Below, piece after piece: positions 30,501 to 40,834 of a stretch of 64,000 nt of DNA. Source of the stretch: Eretmocerus hayati. Its lineage: Eukaryota; Arthropoda; Insecta; Hymenoptera; Aphelinidae. The DNA lies in NCBI GenBank assembly GCA_029851415.1, contig CM056743.1, positions 119,318,305-119,382,304 on the forward strand, written 5' to 3'. The number at the start of each line of letters is the position of its first letter. Within the stretch, counting starts at the first letter, position 1. Below the pieces are notes generated by a model, which ran no database searches, was not told where the DNA came from, and worked only from the letters and a program-made list of their open reading frames with translations. The translations under genes were made by a program, and so were the position numbers.

Positions 30501-30730
30501 CAAAAATGATTAAACTCACCAAGACTTTACAAAGCAAAGGACACAATTTTTGTGACTTGGATATGTTTAAGTTGCTCTCAAAATATTTTTCTGGAGAAAT
30601 AGTCTTAGTGACATTTTTCATCTTATTTCAGGCTGTCGCTATAACGGACGAAGACATCAAACGGCAAGAAGAACGAGTCACTGTTGCCAGGAGAAAATTA
30701 CAAGAAGCGTTACGTTCAATCTATGCGTGA
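27281..30730 (+). CDS. MBD2/3: Methyl-CpG-binding domain protein 2/3 (MBD2/3), NuRD subunit
   Basis: A nuclear chromatin protein that links histone deacetylase and the Mi-2 remodeller. Exons 27281-27636, 29388-29529, 29916-30161 and 30632-30730 keep phase and give 280 aa, close to the vertebrate MBD3 length. The start is the ATG before NFSVEKKRYPSALPSGW, where the MBD begins. About residues 28-105 are His/Gln runs, then PLSSPGKIDVFYY resumes the MBD. Exon 2 has RNDASLVPPIRQTASIFKQP. Exon 3 has LFWEKRLEGL, LHVSAQPVTGQ and EKNPGVFLDPNQPL. Exon 4 has the coiled coil ITDEDIKRQEERVTVARRKL that should bind the p66/GATAD2 partner. The second half of the MBD (the GKKFRSKPQL type segment) is not seen between exons 1 and 2. 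Either it is lost or it lies in an exon I missed. There is no acidic C-terminal tail as in vertebrate MBD3. Confidence 0.95.
27376..27595 (+). repeat. Coding (CAN)n tract: His/Gln insertion within the MBD
   Basis: Runs of CAC, CAT, CAA and CAG codons encode mixed His/Gln. The mixture of synonymous codons indicates that it is older than a fresh triplet expansion. The other frames and the opposite strand give open Ser/Thr/Asn or Val/Asp-rich ORFs, which are artefacts of the same tract. Confidence 0.9.
27637..29387. other. MBD2/3 intron 1
   Basis: A 1.75-kb AT-rich intron. Searched by eye for an exon encoding the missing MBD half (GKKFRSKPQL type); none was recognised. A weak inverted pair TTCCGCACA/TGTGCGGAA lies at about 29,006-29,076. 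Confidence 0.6.
30162..30631. other. MBD2/3 intron 3
   Basis: AT-rich intron between the exons encoding FLDPNQPL and ITDEDIKRQ. Nothing else was recognised. Confidence 0.7.
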
Positions 30731-33440
30731 GTTTTTGATGCTCAATGTTACAACTTTCTAGCTCATATCATTAGCATTGGTCATCTCTGTGTTTGCAAGA
30801 CATTTTAGTGAGTCTATATTTCGTCAAGAACAGTAAGAGAAGTTTCGATTCGAAATGAAGACGTGACATTGCGACACAAACAGACTCAAAGGAAAAGGCC
30901 TTTGTAAGCTTTGACATCGGCGAAAAGCAACCCGCGAGTCGTCTCGCGCAATTCGCAAGTCATTTCGTGTCATTTCACAGACAAAGTGCAGAAATAGAGG
31001 CAAATGCTGAATGAGATTACTAAATAATGACGATTGTAAATACTTTTGGATGTAATATTTCAGATCTTTGGATACATCTATTTGATATTGAGGCATATTA
31101 TATTCAATATCTATTTGTTTACACCACTGCGTACTGATACTGAGAATCAAAAATTGTATTTATTGTCCAAATCAGATTCTTTATGTGTACGTGAATAGGT
31201 AATGATGGAATTTGTAATTTATAGAGCAATTTCACGTAATCAATGACTGTTACAGTAATAGATTATTATTATATTTCGTGTTTTTTTGCGTAGCTAGAAG
31301 TATTATGATGAAATGTGTACAATGATTTGTGATTTATTCTCTTTCAATCACTCATGATTCTGACATATTTTTTCGTGATTGTGAAATTGAGAAAATAGGC
31401 TTTCATACACCTATGATCTTGAAAGTGATACTTGATCATTCTTTCGAGTTGATTTCCAAATTTTATTGACGATTTTCAATCTCATTCCCGAAGCAAATAA
31501 CAATTTATCGGAGAAAAAGACTAAATACGTTTCGACTATTAGTGTTGTTTGCTCATCAGAAAATTAAACTAGAATTAGGGACACATTTTTGCTGTGAATT
31601 CATTGTCATTATATTTAGCACGCTAGAGGCAAACGCAATGTGAGCTATTATTGAGCAATCACGTTGTTGTATTATATAATGAGTTGAGTAACAGCTCACG
31701 TCTTCTGAGTTTGATGTGAAGGCCGATAAAGCAATGAAATGTAACTATGTAAATAAAACCTTGTATTCCATTTTAAAATCCGTGTGCTTTGTGAATCCTC
31801 ATCATCGTATCAGATGAATTCCAGCTTTCTCGTATCACGGAATTGCTAATGTTTCCTTTGTCTTTTATCTCAAATTATGTCATTAGATTGCACTCGTCCA
31901 AAAAATTGTAACTCATCATCATGACGAAAATCGACGAGTTTTATGAAATCTCTGCAAGAAATTTCCCACAACTAAGTTCTTAAGACCTTAACGTTAGGAT
32001 CAAATATGAAAAACATTGCATTTACTTTCTCCTCAACGGAATATTCCAGAATAGTTCTGTCAAAAGTTCAAAGCGTTCGGAATACATCGGAACTGTGAGG
32101 AATGATTTTTTAAAAACTATTGTATCCCAATCACGATGCTCAACCAACTTCTAATGAGCCCTCTACCACCTTTTGTAATTTTTTGTCGTGGAGAAAATTG
32201 ACATCTAGTTCAAATTGACATCGCCCACTTCCGTTTTCGCGAAAAGATGATTTTCTCGGATTCTAGAAATTGATCAATAACACTTGTCAAAAACATTTTT
32301 ACGTGAGAAACGCGCACTTGCTAAACTACGATTCTTTCATGTATTTTTTGGCTGAGAAATCGAACGCGCAGCCTACACTGCCCCTAAGCGTCGGAACTTT
32401 TACGAAAAATGAATGTCCATTAAAACAGCTTTCTCTGCATGTTTTCGTCATTTTTTGCGATAATCCTAACTTGATGAACTTTGTAAAGGAGCTCGCTTCC
32501 GATAAAACAAAATCTCTGATGTTTGGGAGCAAAGAGGCTGATGCGGATTCAGTTTCTGCGTCAAAAAGTTGAAAAAAAAAAAAACGTGACTGGTAAGTGT
32601 TCTGTTCCGATTCAAAAATTTTATTGAACCGTGCGATAAAAATTCGTGACAAAAATTCGAAAATTCAATCCCTAGCGAAAAACTGACATAGGCAGTTTTT
32701 AGTCAAATCGGATGTTATTTCTTTCACCAAAAACTAGCATTAAGAATGAAAATTTGCGGGAGTCTCCATACCCGCATTGAAAATAAGTTCCGGAACGCTG
32801 CGCAATGATATACAGTACATCCCTGCAATAAACAGAGAGCTGTAACTCATACCCCTTGTAATGTTTGATCCGAATACGTACAAAAGCTTTCCTCCTTATG
32901 TTCCATACCCCAAATCGAAAGAACAGTGCGAAAATTTTGAATAATGGAATTCGAAGCTCTAGCAAACATTTGAAAACTGTAGCGCAAGTCTTTCTCTTAC
33001 TCCATTTTTTGGGGTGATTGATTGCTTTTTTTCATCTTTAGTAGATATTCAAGTGTTTATCCTGGAAAAATTGAATGAGCATCAATGTCGTTCAAATTCA
33101 ACCACCCAGAATTGGGAAGTTAACTATGCTAATGAAAACCTTTTTCAGAGCATGAGATCATCACGTCCAACTTCACCCATATCAGGCTCTAAACTACTTG
33201 GACAGAAGATTTGATTTTAATACCAGGTTGATTTTTACATCAATAAACACCTGGAATGTACCAGGTACTCGCAGAGGGTGCTCAGAGCTCCTGTGCGCAG
33301 GCTGGATTCCCTATAGTGGAGACAAGAAATTCATCTCCAACACTTCTTTTTTATTAAGGCAAAGTGTACGGAGGGTAAATCTTACATCTCCACTGGAACT
33401 ACAGTTTAAGGTGGGTTCCGAACCATCGAAACCATTGAAC
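30731..33440 (+). other. MBD2/3 3' UTR and intergenic sequence
   Basis: Downstream of the MBD2/3 stop. AATAAA at 31,752-31,757 is a good polyadenylation candidate and would give a 1-kb 3' UTR. Beyond it, to the hAT-like element at 33,441, no gene was recognised; overlapping ORFs at about 32,270-32,652 on both strands show no domain. Confidence 0.5.
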
Positions 33441-34935
33441 CAGGGTTTCTATTCGCCTTAAAAACCTTGAAAACCTTGAAATATCATTGAAATCTTTTTT
33501 TCATCCTTGAAATCATGGAAAATCCTTGAATTTCTTGTCATATTATCGATTATCCTTGAAATTCTACCCGACTCGCGAAAGAATCTCCACGTTCATAGGC
33601 TCGATCCGAAAAATTGATGTCCATCCGATTTGAAAACCCGCGTGCACGGCGCGCCACCGTTGTCCACGCCGGCTCGAGTTGACCAGATACTTATCCACAT
33701 TAGGGTGGACCGAAAAAGGGCTTTTTCCGAGAATCGATACGCCCTAGCGTGGGAATGTTGTGTTTGTTCATATAGATGTGAAAAAAATTTTGCTGGACGC
33801 TGAGGAATGAGATTTTAGGTCCCAGAAAGAGCCATCAAGCATTTATCAAAATTAACACAGGTTTAAATGGGAATGTGCCTGATTCGACACTTTTTTCGTC
33901 CTAACTTCTTTGCTCGCATTCCTGGCGCATTCAAGCATTTTTCAACGTACTTTATCTCATTTTGAAGCTTGTTCCAAATCCTACAAAATGTGTTACGTTC
34001 AATTTCAACTGACCAGAGGGAATATATCTCAATTTTTCCGAAAAGTGATCATTATTGAAAATTCCAAAAATAGGGCGATTCTCCCTTCAATCTTTGCTTG
34101 TATTCCTGTTGCATCTGAACATTTCTCAACGTGTTTCAATCCATTTTCATGCTTGTCACAAAACCTACAAAATGAACTAAAAAGTACGTCCAATTCCGAC
34201 TAAACCGAGCCAATCTATCTCAATTTTTCCAAAAAGAGATTAGTTAGAAAAATCGAAAAATAAGCGACTTCCCCCTTCCACCTCACTTCTTTCAAAACTT
34301 GAAATGGAAAAATTGAGATAGATTGGCTCGGTTTAGTCGGAATTGGACGTACTTTAGCTCATTTTGTAGGTTTTGTGACAAGCACAACATTTCTACGTCT
34401 ATATGTACAAACACAACGTTTCCACGCTAGGGCGTATTAATTCTCGAAAAAAGCCCTTTTTTGGCCCACCCTAATCCACATGTGGTTGTGGTTTCATTAG
34501 GCTCACTGTTCAGCGGCTTCGATTTCGACGAATACCCGTTCGGCAGAAATCGTGACAAAAGCTTGGTTCGATTCGAGAGCTTCTAAAGATTCTTGTTTTC
34601 GAGTAATACATCCGTCTCTCTGATTTGAGTAAATACGTCGATGGATCAGAATTTGTGATTGTGATGGATGTACAAGTGCAGCTATAGTACTTATATATAG
34701 GAGGGGTCGTCTCTCGGAGTCGCAGGTTCACTGAATGAAGTACCCGATGGTTGTATACCCAATGTATAAGCAATACTTCGTTAGTCCTTATTTTATTGAA
34801 CAAGAAGCTAAGCTCCTTTGTATGTTGAGGCAGTACAAGAATTGCTGGGAACCTCGCACAAAAATCCTTGAAATCTGGTCACGTGACTCCTTGAAAATCC
34901 TTGAAATTGGTCGGGGAATTCGAGTAGAAACCCTG
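33441..34935. mobile_element. hAT-like non-autonomous element with CCTTGAAA repeats
   Basis: The ends read CAGGGTTTCTATTCG and CGAGTAGAAACCCTG, a 15-bp terminal inverted repeat with one mismatch. Subterminal CCTTGAAA motifs repeat inside both ends. TGAAC flanks both sides, a possible remnant of a longer target duplication. No transposase is visible. A second element is nested inside (33,701-34,473). Confidence 0.6.
33701..34473. mobile_element. Nested hAT-like palindromic element with 8-bp duplication
   Basis: The ends are TAGGGTGGACCG and a matching TTGGCCCACCCTA. A perfect 8-bp duplication ATCCACAT lies at 33,693-33,700 and 34,474-34,481, as expected for hAT insertions. The long terminal arms include ACGCCCTAGCGTGG and its complement. 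The interior has partly repeated blocks around CTACAAAATG that recur inverted, and related sequence appears at about 62,860-63,140. Confidence 0.8.
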
Positions 34936-35424
34936 TGAACATAATTTCACGAGAAAGACTCATGATAGAATTAAACAGATAATTCTCTTCGCGAAGACTC
35001 GGCCACATTTCATCATCTCAAGTCTCTGAGAAATGTTATCTTATTAATGTGGACGGATAAAAATGGTCTGAATTTGAACTAATGATCGATCGCCTTAATT
35101 ACTCTCGAGTACGATCTCTTTCTAGGAATGACCCGAATGAAGTGTACTGCAAAGATCTAAACAAATGCCAGTGGGGTTTAATGTAAATTGCGTTGATTCA
35201 CATCTAATTTAATCGTAATATACAGATTTATATGGAATTGGCAATAAACCATGCGCTCTCCATCATTCGTCCACTTCGCGAGTTAGTTGGAATATTTACA
35301 AAGCAAGAAAGGCGTTCTTTTAACGATATATTCACACTATCTACACTAGTATTCATCATACAGTGTCTCTCCGTCTCAGTCTTTGGCCGATCGCGACTCT
35401 GATGGTTCTAAACATTCGCCAAAA

Positions 35425-35598
35425 TAGGGTCCCTAGAAGGGGGTCGAGACAAATGGTCCGCCATACTTTGCCCAGCCCGTGTTATTTACTACACCTATAT
35501 TTTGACTCCGTCGATATAGGTATAGTAAATAACACGGGATTTGGGCAAAACATGGCGGACTGAAAACACCGTGTCTCGACCCCCTTCTAGGGACCCTA
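35425..35598. mobile_element. Short hairpin MITE inside the Tigger relic
   Basis: The terminal inverted repeats TAGGGTCCCTAGAAGGGGGT and its complement enclose further matched arms (TGGTCCGCCAT/ATGGCGGAC and GTGTTATTTAC/GTAAATAACAC). Both sides carry GCCAAAA, a 7-bp target duplication (8 bp allowing one boundary shift), suggesting hAT-type insertion. Confidence 0.75.
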
Positions 35599-35604
35599 GC
35601 CAAA

Positions 35605-35826
35605 ATGAGCAAGCGAGCCGATCTCAGTGTCAGTGAAAAATTGTAACTGTTCGCAGAATATCATATTTTACCAAAAGGCACGAGTCAGTGGGATGCTGCA
35701 TTACAGCTTGCAATTTCCCAATCTTCGCTCAGTAAGCTGTTGAAGTCGAGAAAAGAAATCGAGAGTGATGCATTGAATAATGTCAATCAAAATCAGGAGA
35801 GGAAAAGAAGTGGAAAAGAGGAATAA
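35605..35826 (+). pseudogene. Pogo/Tigger transposase N-terminal HTH remnant
   Basis: The frame from the ATG reads MSKRADLSVSEKL, a stop codon (35,647-35,649), then a helix-turn-helix-like segment with LQLAISQSSLSKLLKSRKEI, ending KRSGKEE. The pattern (a K/R-rich start, SxxEKL, then an S-x-SxxSKLLKxR recognition helix) fits the psq/CENP-B-type DNA-binding domain of Tigger transposases. The internal stop and the lost catalytic domain mean it is not functional. Confidence 0.6.
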
Positions 35827-36073
35827 ATTTTTTTTCCAAATAAGATAGCGCAGATGATTTTTCGTGTTTTGTTGACGATTGTACAGAATGCCAACATTTC
35901 ACCTCTCGGTAATGAAATAAGTTAAGAGATGATGGAAATTCCATGTTTCTTAGCTATACTTTCATAATTAACGTGAATTGATGATGATATATCTTGTCCG
36001 GGTATTAGAATCATCCGCTTATTAGAATCAAATTTTCTTGTCCCGATGTGACCACATTAAGCGGAAACTACTG

Positions 36074-36483
36074 TATTACTGGACGACACCAAACAAGTAT
36101 TCTATTCTACTACTGTCCAAGTACTACTTAAAATTTTTGTACTTAGAAAAATTTTACGGGGGCGCTTGACTCCAAAGACAGAACGATGAATCATCAAGAA
36201 TGATCAATTTTGACGACACACTTAATGCATTTACAAACAAGATTCATCAGTTATAGTTCTGTTTCTGATAGGCAAGTAATACTATAATTCATTTCGGGAT
36301 CGCGATGAGCTCAAGATTACCAAATTATTATCCCACACGACTTGGCGTAACGAATTCCAAACACAAATTGAAACTGTTGAGGAAGAAAATAGCTAGAGTC
36401 ATTGGATATTTATTTCGTATTCATTCGCGAATAAGAAAAACCTAGGAGTATATCATTTGTGCACACGTGAAATAAATAAAATG
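36074..36483. other. Intergenic sequence 3' of ANK-1
   Basis: Short AT-rich spacer between the Tigger relic and the 3' end of ANK-1. No gene was recognised. Confidence 0.5.
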
Positions 36484-39094
36484 TCAAATACTACATCGAT
36501 TACGCAGATCTTTCACCCGCATCTGTAACATAATACTACGCAGAACCAAATGACAATTCCGAAAACGAACACCAAGTATCTTCGTCAACCCTCTCAGAGC
36601 TTCATCCATTGCTGCTCTTCTTACACGAGACATAGAGTAACAAGCCCTTATTTGTTCACCATAGATGGAGAAACTTTTAATTGCATCAAAGATTCTAATT
36701 TTTCAATCACAAAATCGTTGCTGATGTAATTGGTAACGTCTGCTTCTCTGAGGAAATCGTACAGTGTCACAGAACCACACAAAACTTCACTGCTCAGACT
36801 TTTGAGTTCTGCTAAACATTTGTCTACGAATTTCGATGAATACGCCATTCGATACCATGGAAAATCCGGATCGGAGTCGGAGCAAGTCTCGTCAGCGAGC
36901 AAAATTGATTGTGCAATCAAACAACTACTTGTTAGGTCACTCCATTGTACTCTTATGGAATAAGCCTTCGTTGCTGTCTGGCTTTGGTATAACCTACTGT
37001 CATAATCAAATCCAAAATTTCTCGCTTCTTCTTGTAAATTGCCTGACTCAACGGCAATATGATTTCACCAACTGGTGGCACAGCAATCGACAAATTGACA
37101 CCCGCGCCCCATTCAAGAAGTAGTTTTACACACGCTGAATTTTCGCGTGTAATTGCAATCATGAGGGGTGTGTGACCATCATCATTGGGCTTATCCACAT
37201 CAAATAGATATGTTTTTAAGAGGAATTCCGAAACATTTGCTCTGAAATTGTATGCTGCATCTTGGAGGAGGTATGCACATTTTTCTATTTGAGTACCCAT
37301 TTCAATAAATAAATGCACTGTTTCAATCGTACGACTTTTCAGTACGAGTTTGAATACCTGGTGTTTTTCGTCTTCAGTGCGATCATTGTAAGCGTAGTGA
37401 GTGAGAATGATCTTCAAGACTTCGATGTAATCAGTCATGTTACCACTTTCACTCTCTTTCAAGATGGCACAGCTCATAGTATATCAGCATCACCATCAAT
37501 ATCTTTCACAGTGACATCTGCTCCGCATTTCAAGAGCAGCTCAACCGCACTTTTGTAATCTCTTGAGACTGCAACCTGTAAAGATTTATTAAATCACTAT
37601 ACTCGCGAGCGATTGAGAGCGGGCGATATCATTCTGAGTTTTGGAAAATTGAGGTAAGGCCGAGAGTAAAAAAGCTCAATAGACAATGTATCTTTGAAAA
37701 AAATCACGCGGTCTGGAAGCTCAACTTGCAGATCTGCATGCTATTTTTGATATGATTTTTGATACTCCCATCAGAGAGTCAGAGAGAATTGAATACATAA
37801 GGTCGCAGAGCCAAATATACTCGATTGCTCTAGCCCACACGTCTTTTTGAGAAAGAAAACTTTTGATAATTTTGATCAGGATCAAGAGTCAAAACTTTGA
37901 TTCACAATTTCTTCGGGATTAGCGATTAGAAATTCAAGCGAAGAAAATTATAACATTGCAACATTTTAAAATTTCCAACCCATCTATGATCAGTGCTTAT
38001 TGAAAGAAGGACAAATTGGTATCCGAGTAAAAATGAGCCATGAAATTCTGCTATTTTTCGAAAGTAGTTGTGAACATCATTCCATCAGGGTACATTAGCT
38101 ACTTCGAATCTTGATTCAACTAGTCTTTTACAAATGGATATTGGAGTAGAAAGAGATATTCCAATAATTAGTGGTAACTAATGATTAAAAAAGACTTACC
38201 GCAAGGGGGGACTCATCAAGAACCTTTGTTAAATAAATTAATCTCAGCCCCAGCATCGATCATCAGTTTCATTAGTTCACAATCATTCATTCAAGTAGCC
38301 AAAGCAAGAGGGGTTGTTCCACACTTGTCATTACAATTTATCTCAGCACCAGCTTCAAACAACATTCTCGTCAGTATGATTCGGTCCACATTCTGTTTGG
38401 CTACCCAGTGCAAGCATGTAAAACCGCCTGTATTTTTTATATTGACGTCGGAACCAATATCAATCAGTTGCTTAATCATCTGTAAACGCTTTTTACCATT
38501 GAGTAGGCATACAGCAAGATGAATGGGACCTAATCCATCTGAGCTGATGCGATCCAAATCAGCACCAGCATCAAATAGATATTTGACTAGCTCAACATCT
38601 CCACAATGAACAGCATCATGCATGTGCGAATCTTTCAAATGTTCATCATTCTTCACATTGACACCAGAACTTATAAGGAATCTGATCATTGCCCATCGTT
38701 CTGAGTCCTCCTCAATTAGGATGGCTTCATTCAAAGGACCTAGATTGCGATCATTGACACAATTTAATGTGGCACCATTCTCTATCAACCTCTCAACCAT
38801 CTCAATATGACCATTTGAGATTGCATAGAATAACCAAGAATTTTTGCACATATTCACATCCAAACCTTTCTCTATACATAACAATCCAGGGCATCAACCT
38901 CATTCTCTTCTATTATCTCCATGACATCAGGGTAATTGAAGAAATCTTCGTCACTGCCCTGCTCTGCTTCCTCTTCAACAGTCATCAGACAAAACATCAG
39001 AATCATAAAAGTTGGAGTCAGAATCAGAATCATGCTCATCCCAGTCCTCCTCATTATGATTATCCTCATCAGAATATTCTTCGCTAGATGACAT
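36484..39094 (-). pseudogene. ANK-1: ankyrin-repeat gene relic (two exons)
   Basis: A paralogue of intact ANK-2. Exon 1 runs 39,094 to 38,200 and exon 2 from 37,575 to 36,484, with the same phase-0 intron position inside an ankyrin repeat. Exon 1 begins MSSSEEYSDEDNHNEEDWDE, has frame breaks near 38,980 and 38,880, then about 197 codons of good ankyrin repeats (LIENGATLNCVNDRNLGPLN, LFDAGADLDRISSDG), a TGA at 38,291-38,293 where ANK-2 has Ser, and a further frame break near the donor. Exon 2 breaks near 37,475, 36,940 and 36,660. The C-terminal domain is still readable, ending IMLQMRVKDLRNRCSI. With at least six frame breaks and one stop, it is a pseudogene unless the assembly is poor here. 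Confidence 0.85.
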
Positions 39095-40834
39095 CTTGGT
39101 ATTACTTATTATTTTCTCTTTTCTTTTAGGTTTACCAACAATTCATATCAGACGTTACAGATTTTTGCTCTACATAGTAGACTCGATGATCCTCTTGATC
39201 TTGATGATCCATCATCTGAGTAAACTTGAGTGCACTGTAAACTTGCCTCACTCATACATACGAGAAACTACCCGGAGGGTCTCTACGACAAATGAAAAAC
39301 AAAAATCCTTCTGTTTACAAGGTTTACTTCTACCGATTGGGCTTGCGATTAACTCGAGTACGAGCGGCTGGGAAACTAGCAAATTCTTCATTAATTACAA
39401 TCGATCATGAAACCTGAATTTTCAACTGTGATACTAGTGGTTTAAGGTTGATTCAAGACTTCCCAACAGAATTTTCCAAGGGTCCAAAATCACACCAAAA
39501 CAGTACCACGGTCCATAGTTGAAACAGATTAATATATAATGATATTTTTTAAGGAATGAAGATTTTTTGTAATAATTTAGGGAGAAATCATTCGGAAAAA
39601 TATATATGAAAATGGACGAGGAGTAACATAACTTAAAGGAACAGTGAATATTGTTCAAAATGTCAGCCGCGGCTTATGAACTCCTGCGTCGACACTATAC
39701 TGCGATCTTGTTCTTCAATTTAATTTATTCAAATTTAATAATACCTAGATTGGTTATTTCCATCTGGTTTCAATGGATCCACTGGACATGGATGATACAT
39801 ACCGAAAAACTGTAACTATGCGACGCCGATGGCCCATGAAAATTGCTCATATTTTCGATTTTTGAACTATATACTATCAGGAGACATTTAATTGTTCTCT
39901 GTTTGAGATGAGAAGACGAATAAGAAGAAACAACGCAGCTGCTCCCGATCTTCTACCACTTATGCATAAAAAATCAAGGCCCATACTCATATATTTATAA
40001 CTCCATTACCTTGATGTAAGATTGCTAAATAATTCTTCGTCGCGAGGCCCAATCGGTATCTTGTTGACCGCGAATTGATAAGGTGCCGCTCGCGAATGAA
40101 AGAAATGTTCGTCTCAATAACTCAGAATGAAAACTAAGCATCAACGCAGCTATCAACATCGGTCAAAACTATCTTCGAGGCTTATCATTGCTTCTTAATT
40201 CGTTCTCTCTCACGAAGTTGCTGCGCCCTTTCCGCACATTTCAGCGCAGGTCCCCACTTAGCCTCGTGAAAAAAGTATTTGTCGTTAGAAATTTTTACTT
40301 GGGTCAGAATAAAATTGAAAAAGCTGAAATGGAAGATTTCCAAATTTCTTAACCCTCCCCTCTTACAAACGCGTAAATAAGGTAGATATCGAAAAAGCTC
40401 TTGTGGAATTTTGATTCTTGAAAATTCAAATAATTTTGGAAAATTTTTCAGATTTTTTCTTCAATCCACACCGGGGTCATCGGCAACCTACTGTTACCCC
40501 GTATATGTATTTCCTTAATTGTTAATATCCACGCTGAACGAGTCGTGAACCCGCTTTAAGCAGAGAACGGTCAAATTTACTTGAATATGCATTACAGAAT
40601 TTCAACGTGAAAAATGAATGGGTTAAACTGCATCTTTGATGAATTTCATATTTATTACGTTTACAGTTGGATGACGCGCACGCCGACATATACTTACTTG
40701 CCTCAAAATCGAATCATTTGTAATTTTCGATCTAACCTAATCGTTTGCCATAAAAAGACTTATTCAATACTATTAAATGCAATTAAAAATACTGATGTAA
40801 AATCGAGATATCGACGAAGGGATTTCCATGAATC
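39095..40834. other. Spacer between ANK-1 and ANK-2
   Basis: Contains the ANK-1 5' flank and ANK-2 3' flank. AT-rich, with no recognised gene or clear transposon. Short ORFs have no domain. Confidence 0.5.

Larger units (their letters stand above)
35361..36073 (+). mobile_element. Tigger/pogo-type DNA transposon relic
   Basis: The right end reads GCGGAAACTACTG followed by TA, and internally repeats motifs of the ATTAGAATCATCCGCTTA type that are typical of Tigger ends. A matching but degraded left end CAGTGTCTCTCCG follows TA at 35,359-35,360. The only coding remnant is the N-terminal helix-turn-helix at 35,605-35,826. About 0.7 kb remains of an element normally over 2 kb, so most of the transposase is deleted. 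A MITE has inserted just before the ORF (35,425-35,598). Confidence 0.6.
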
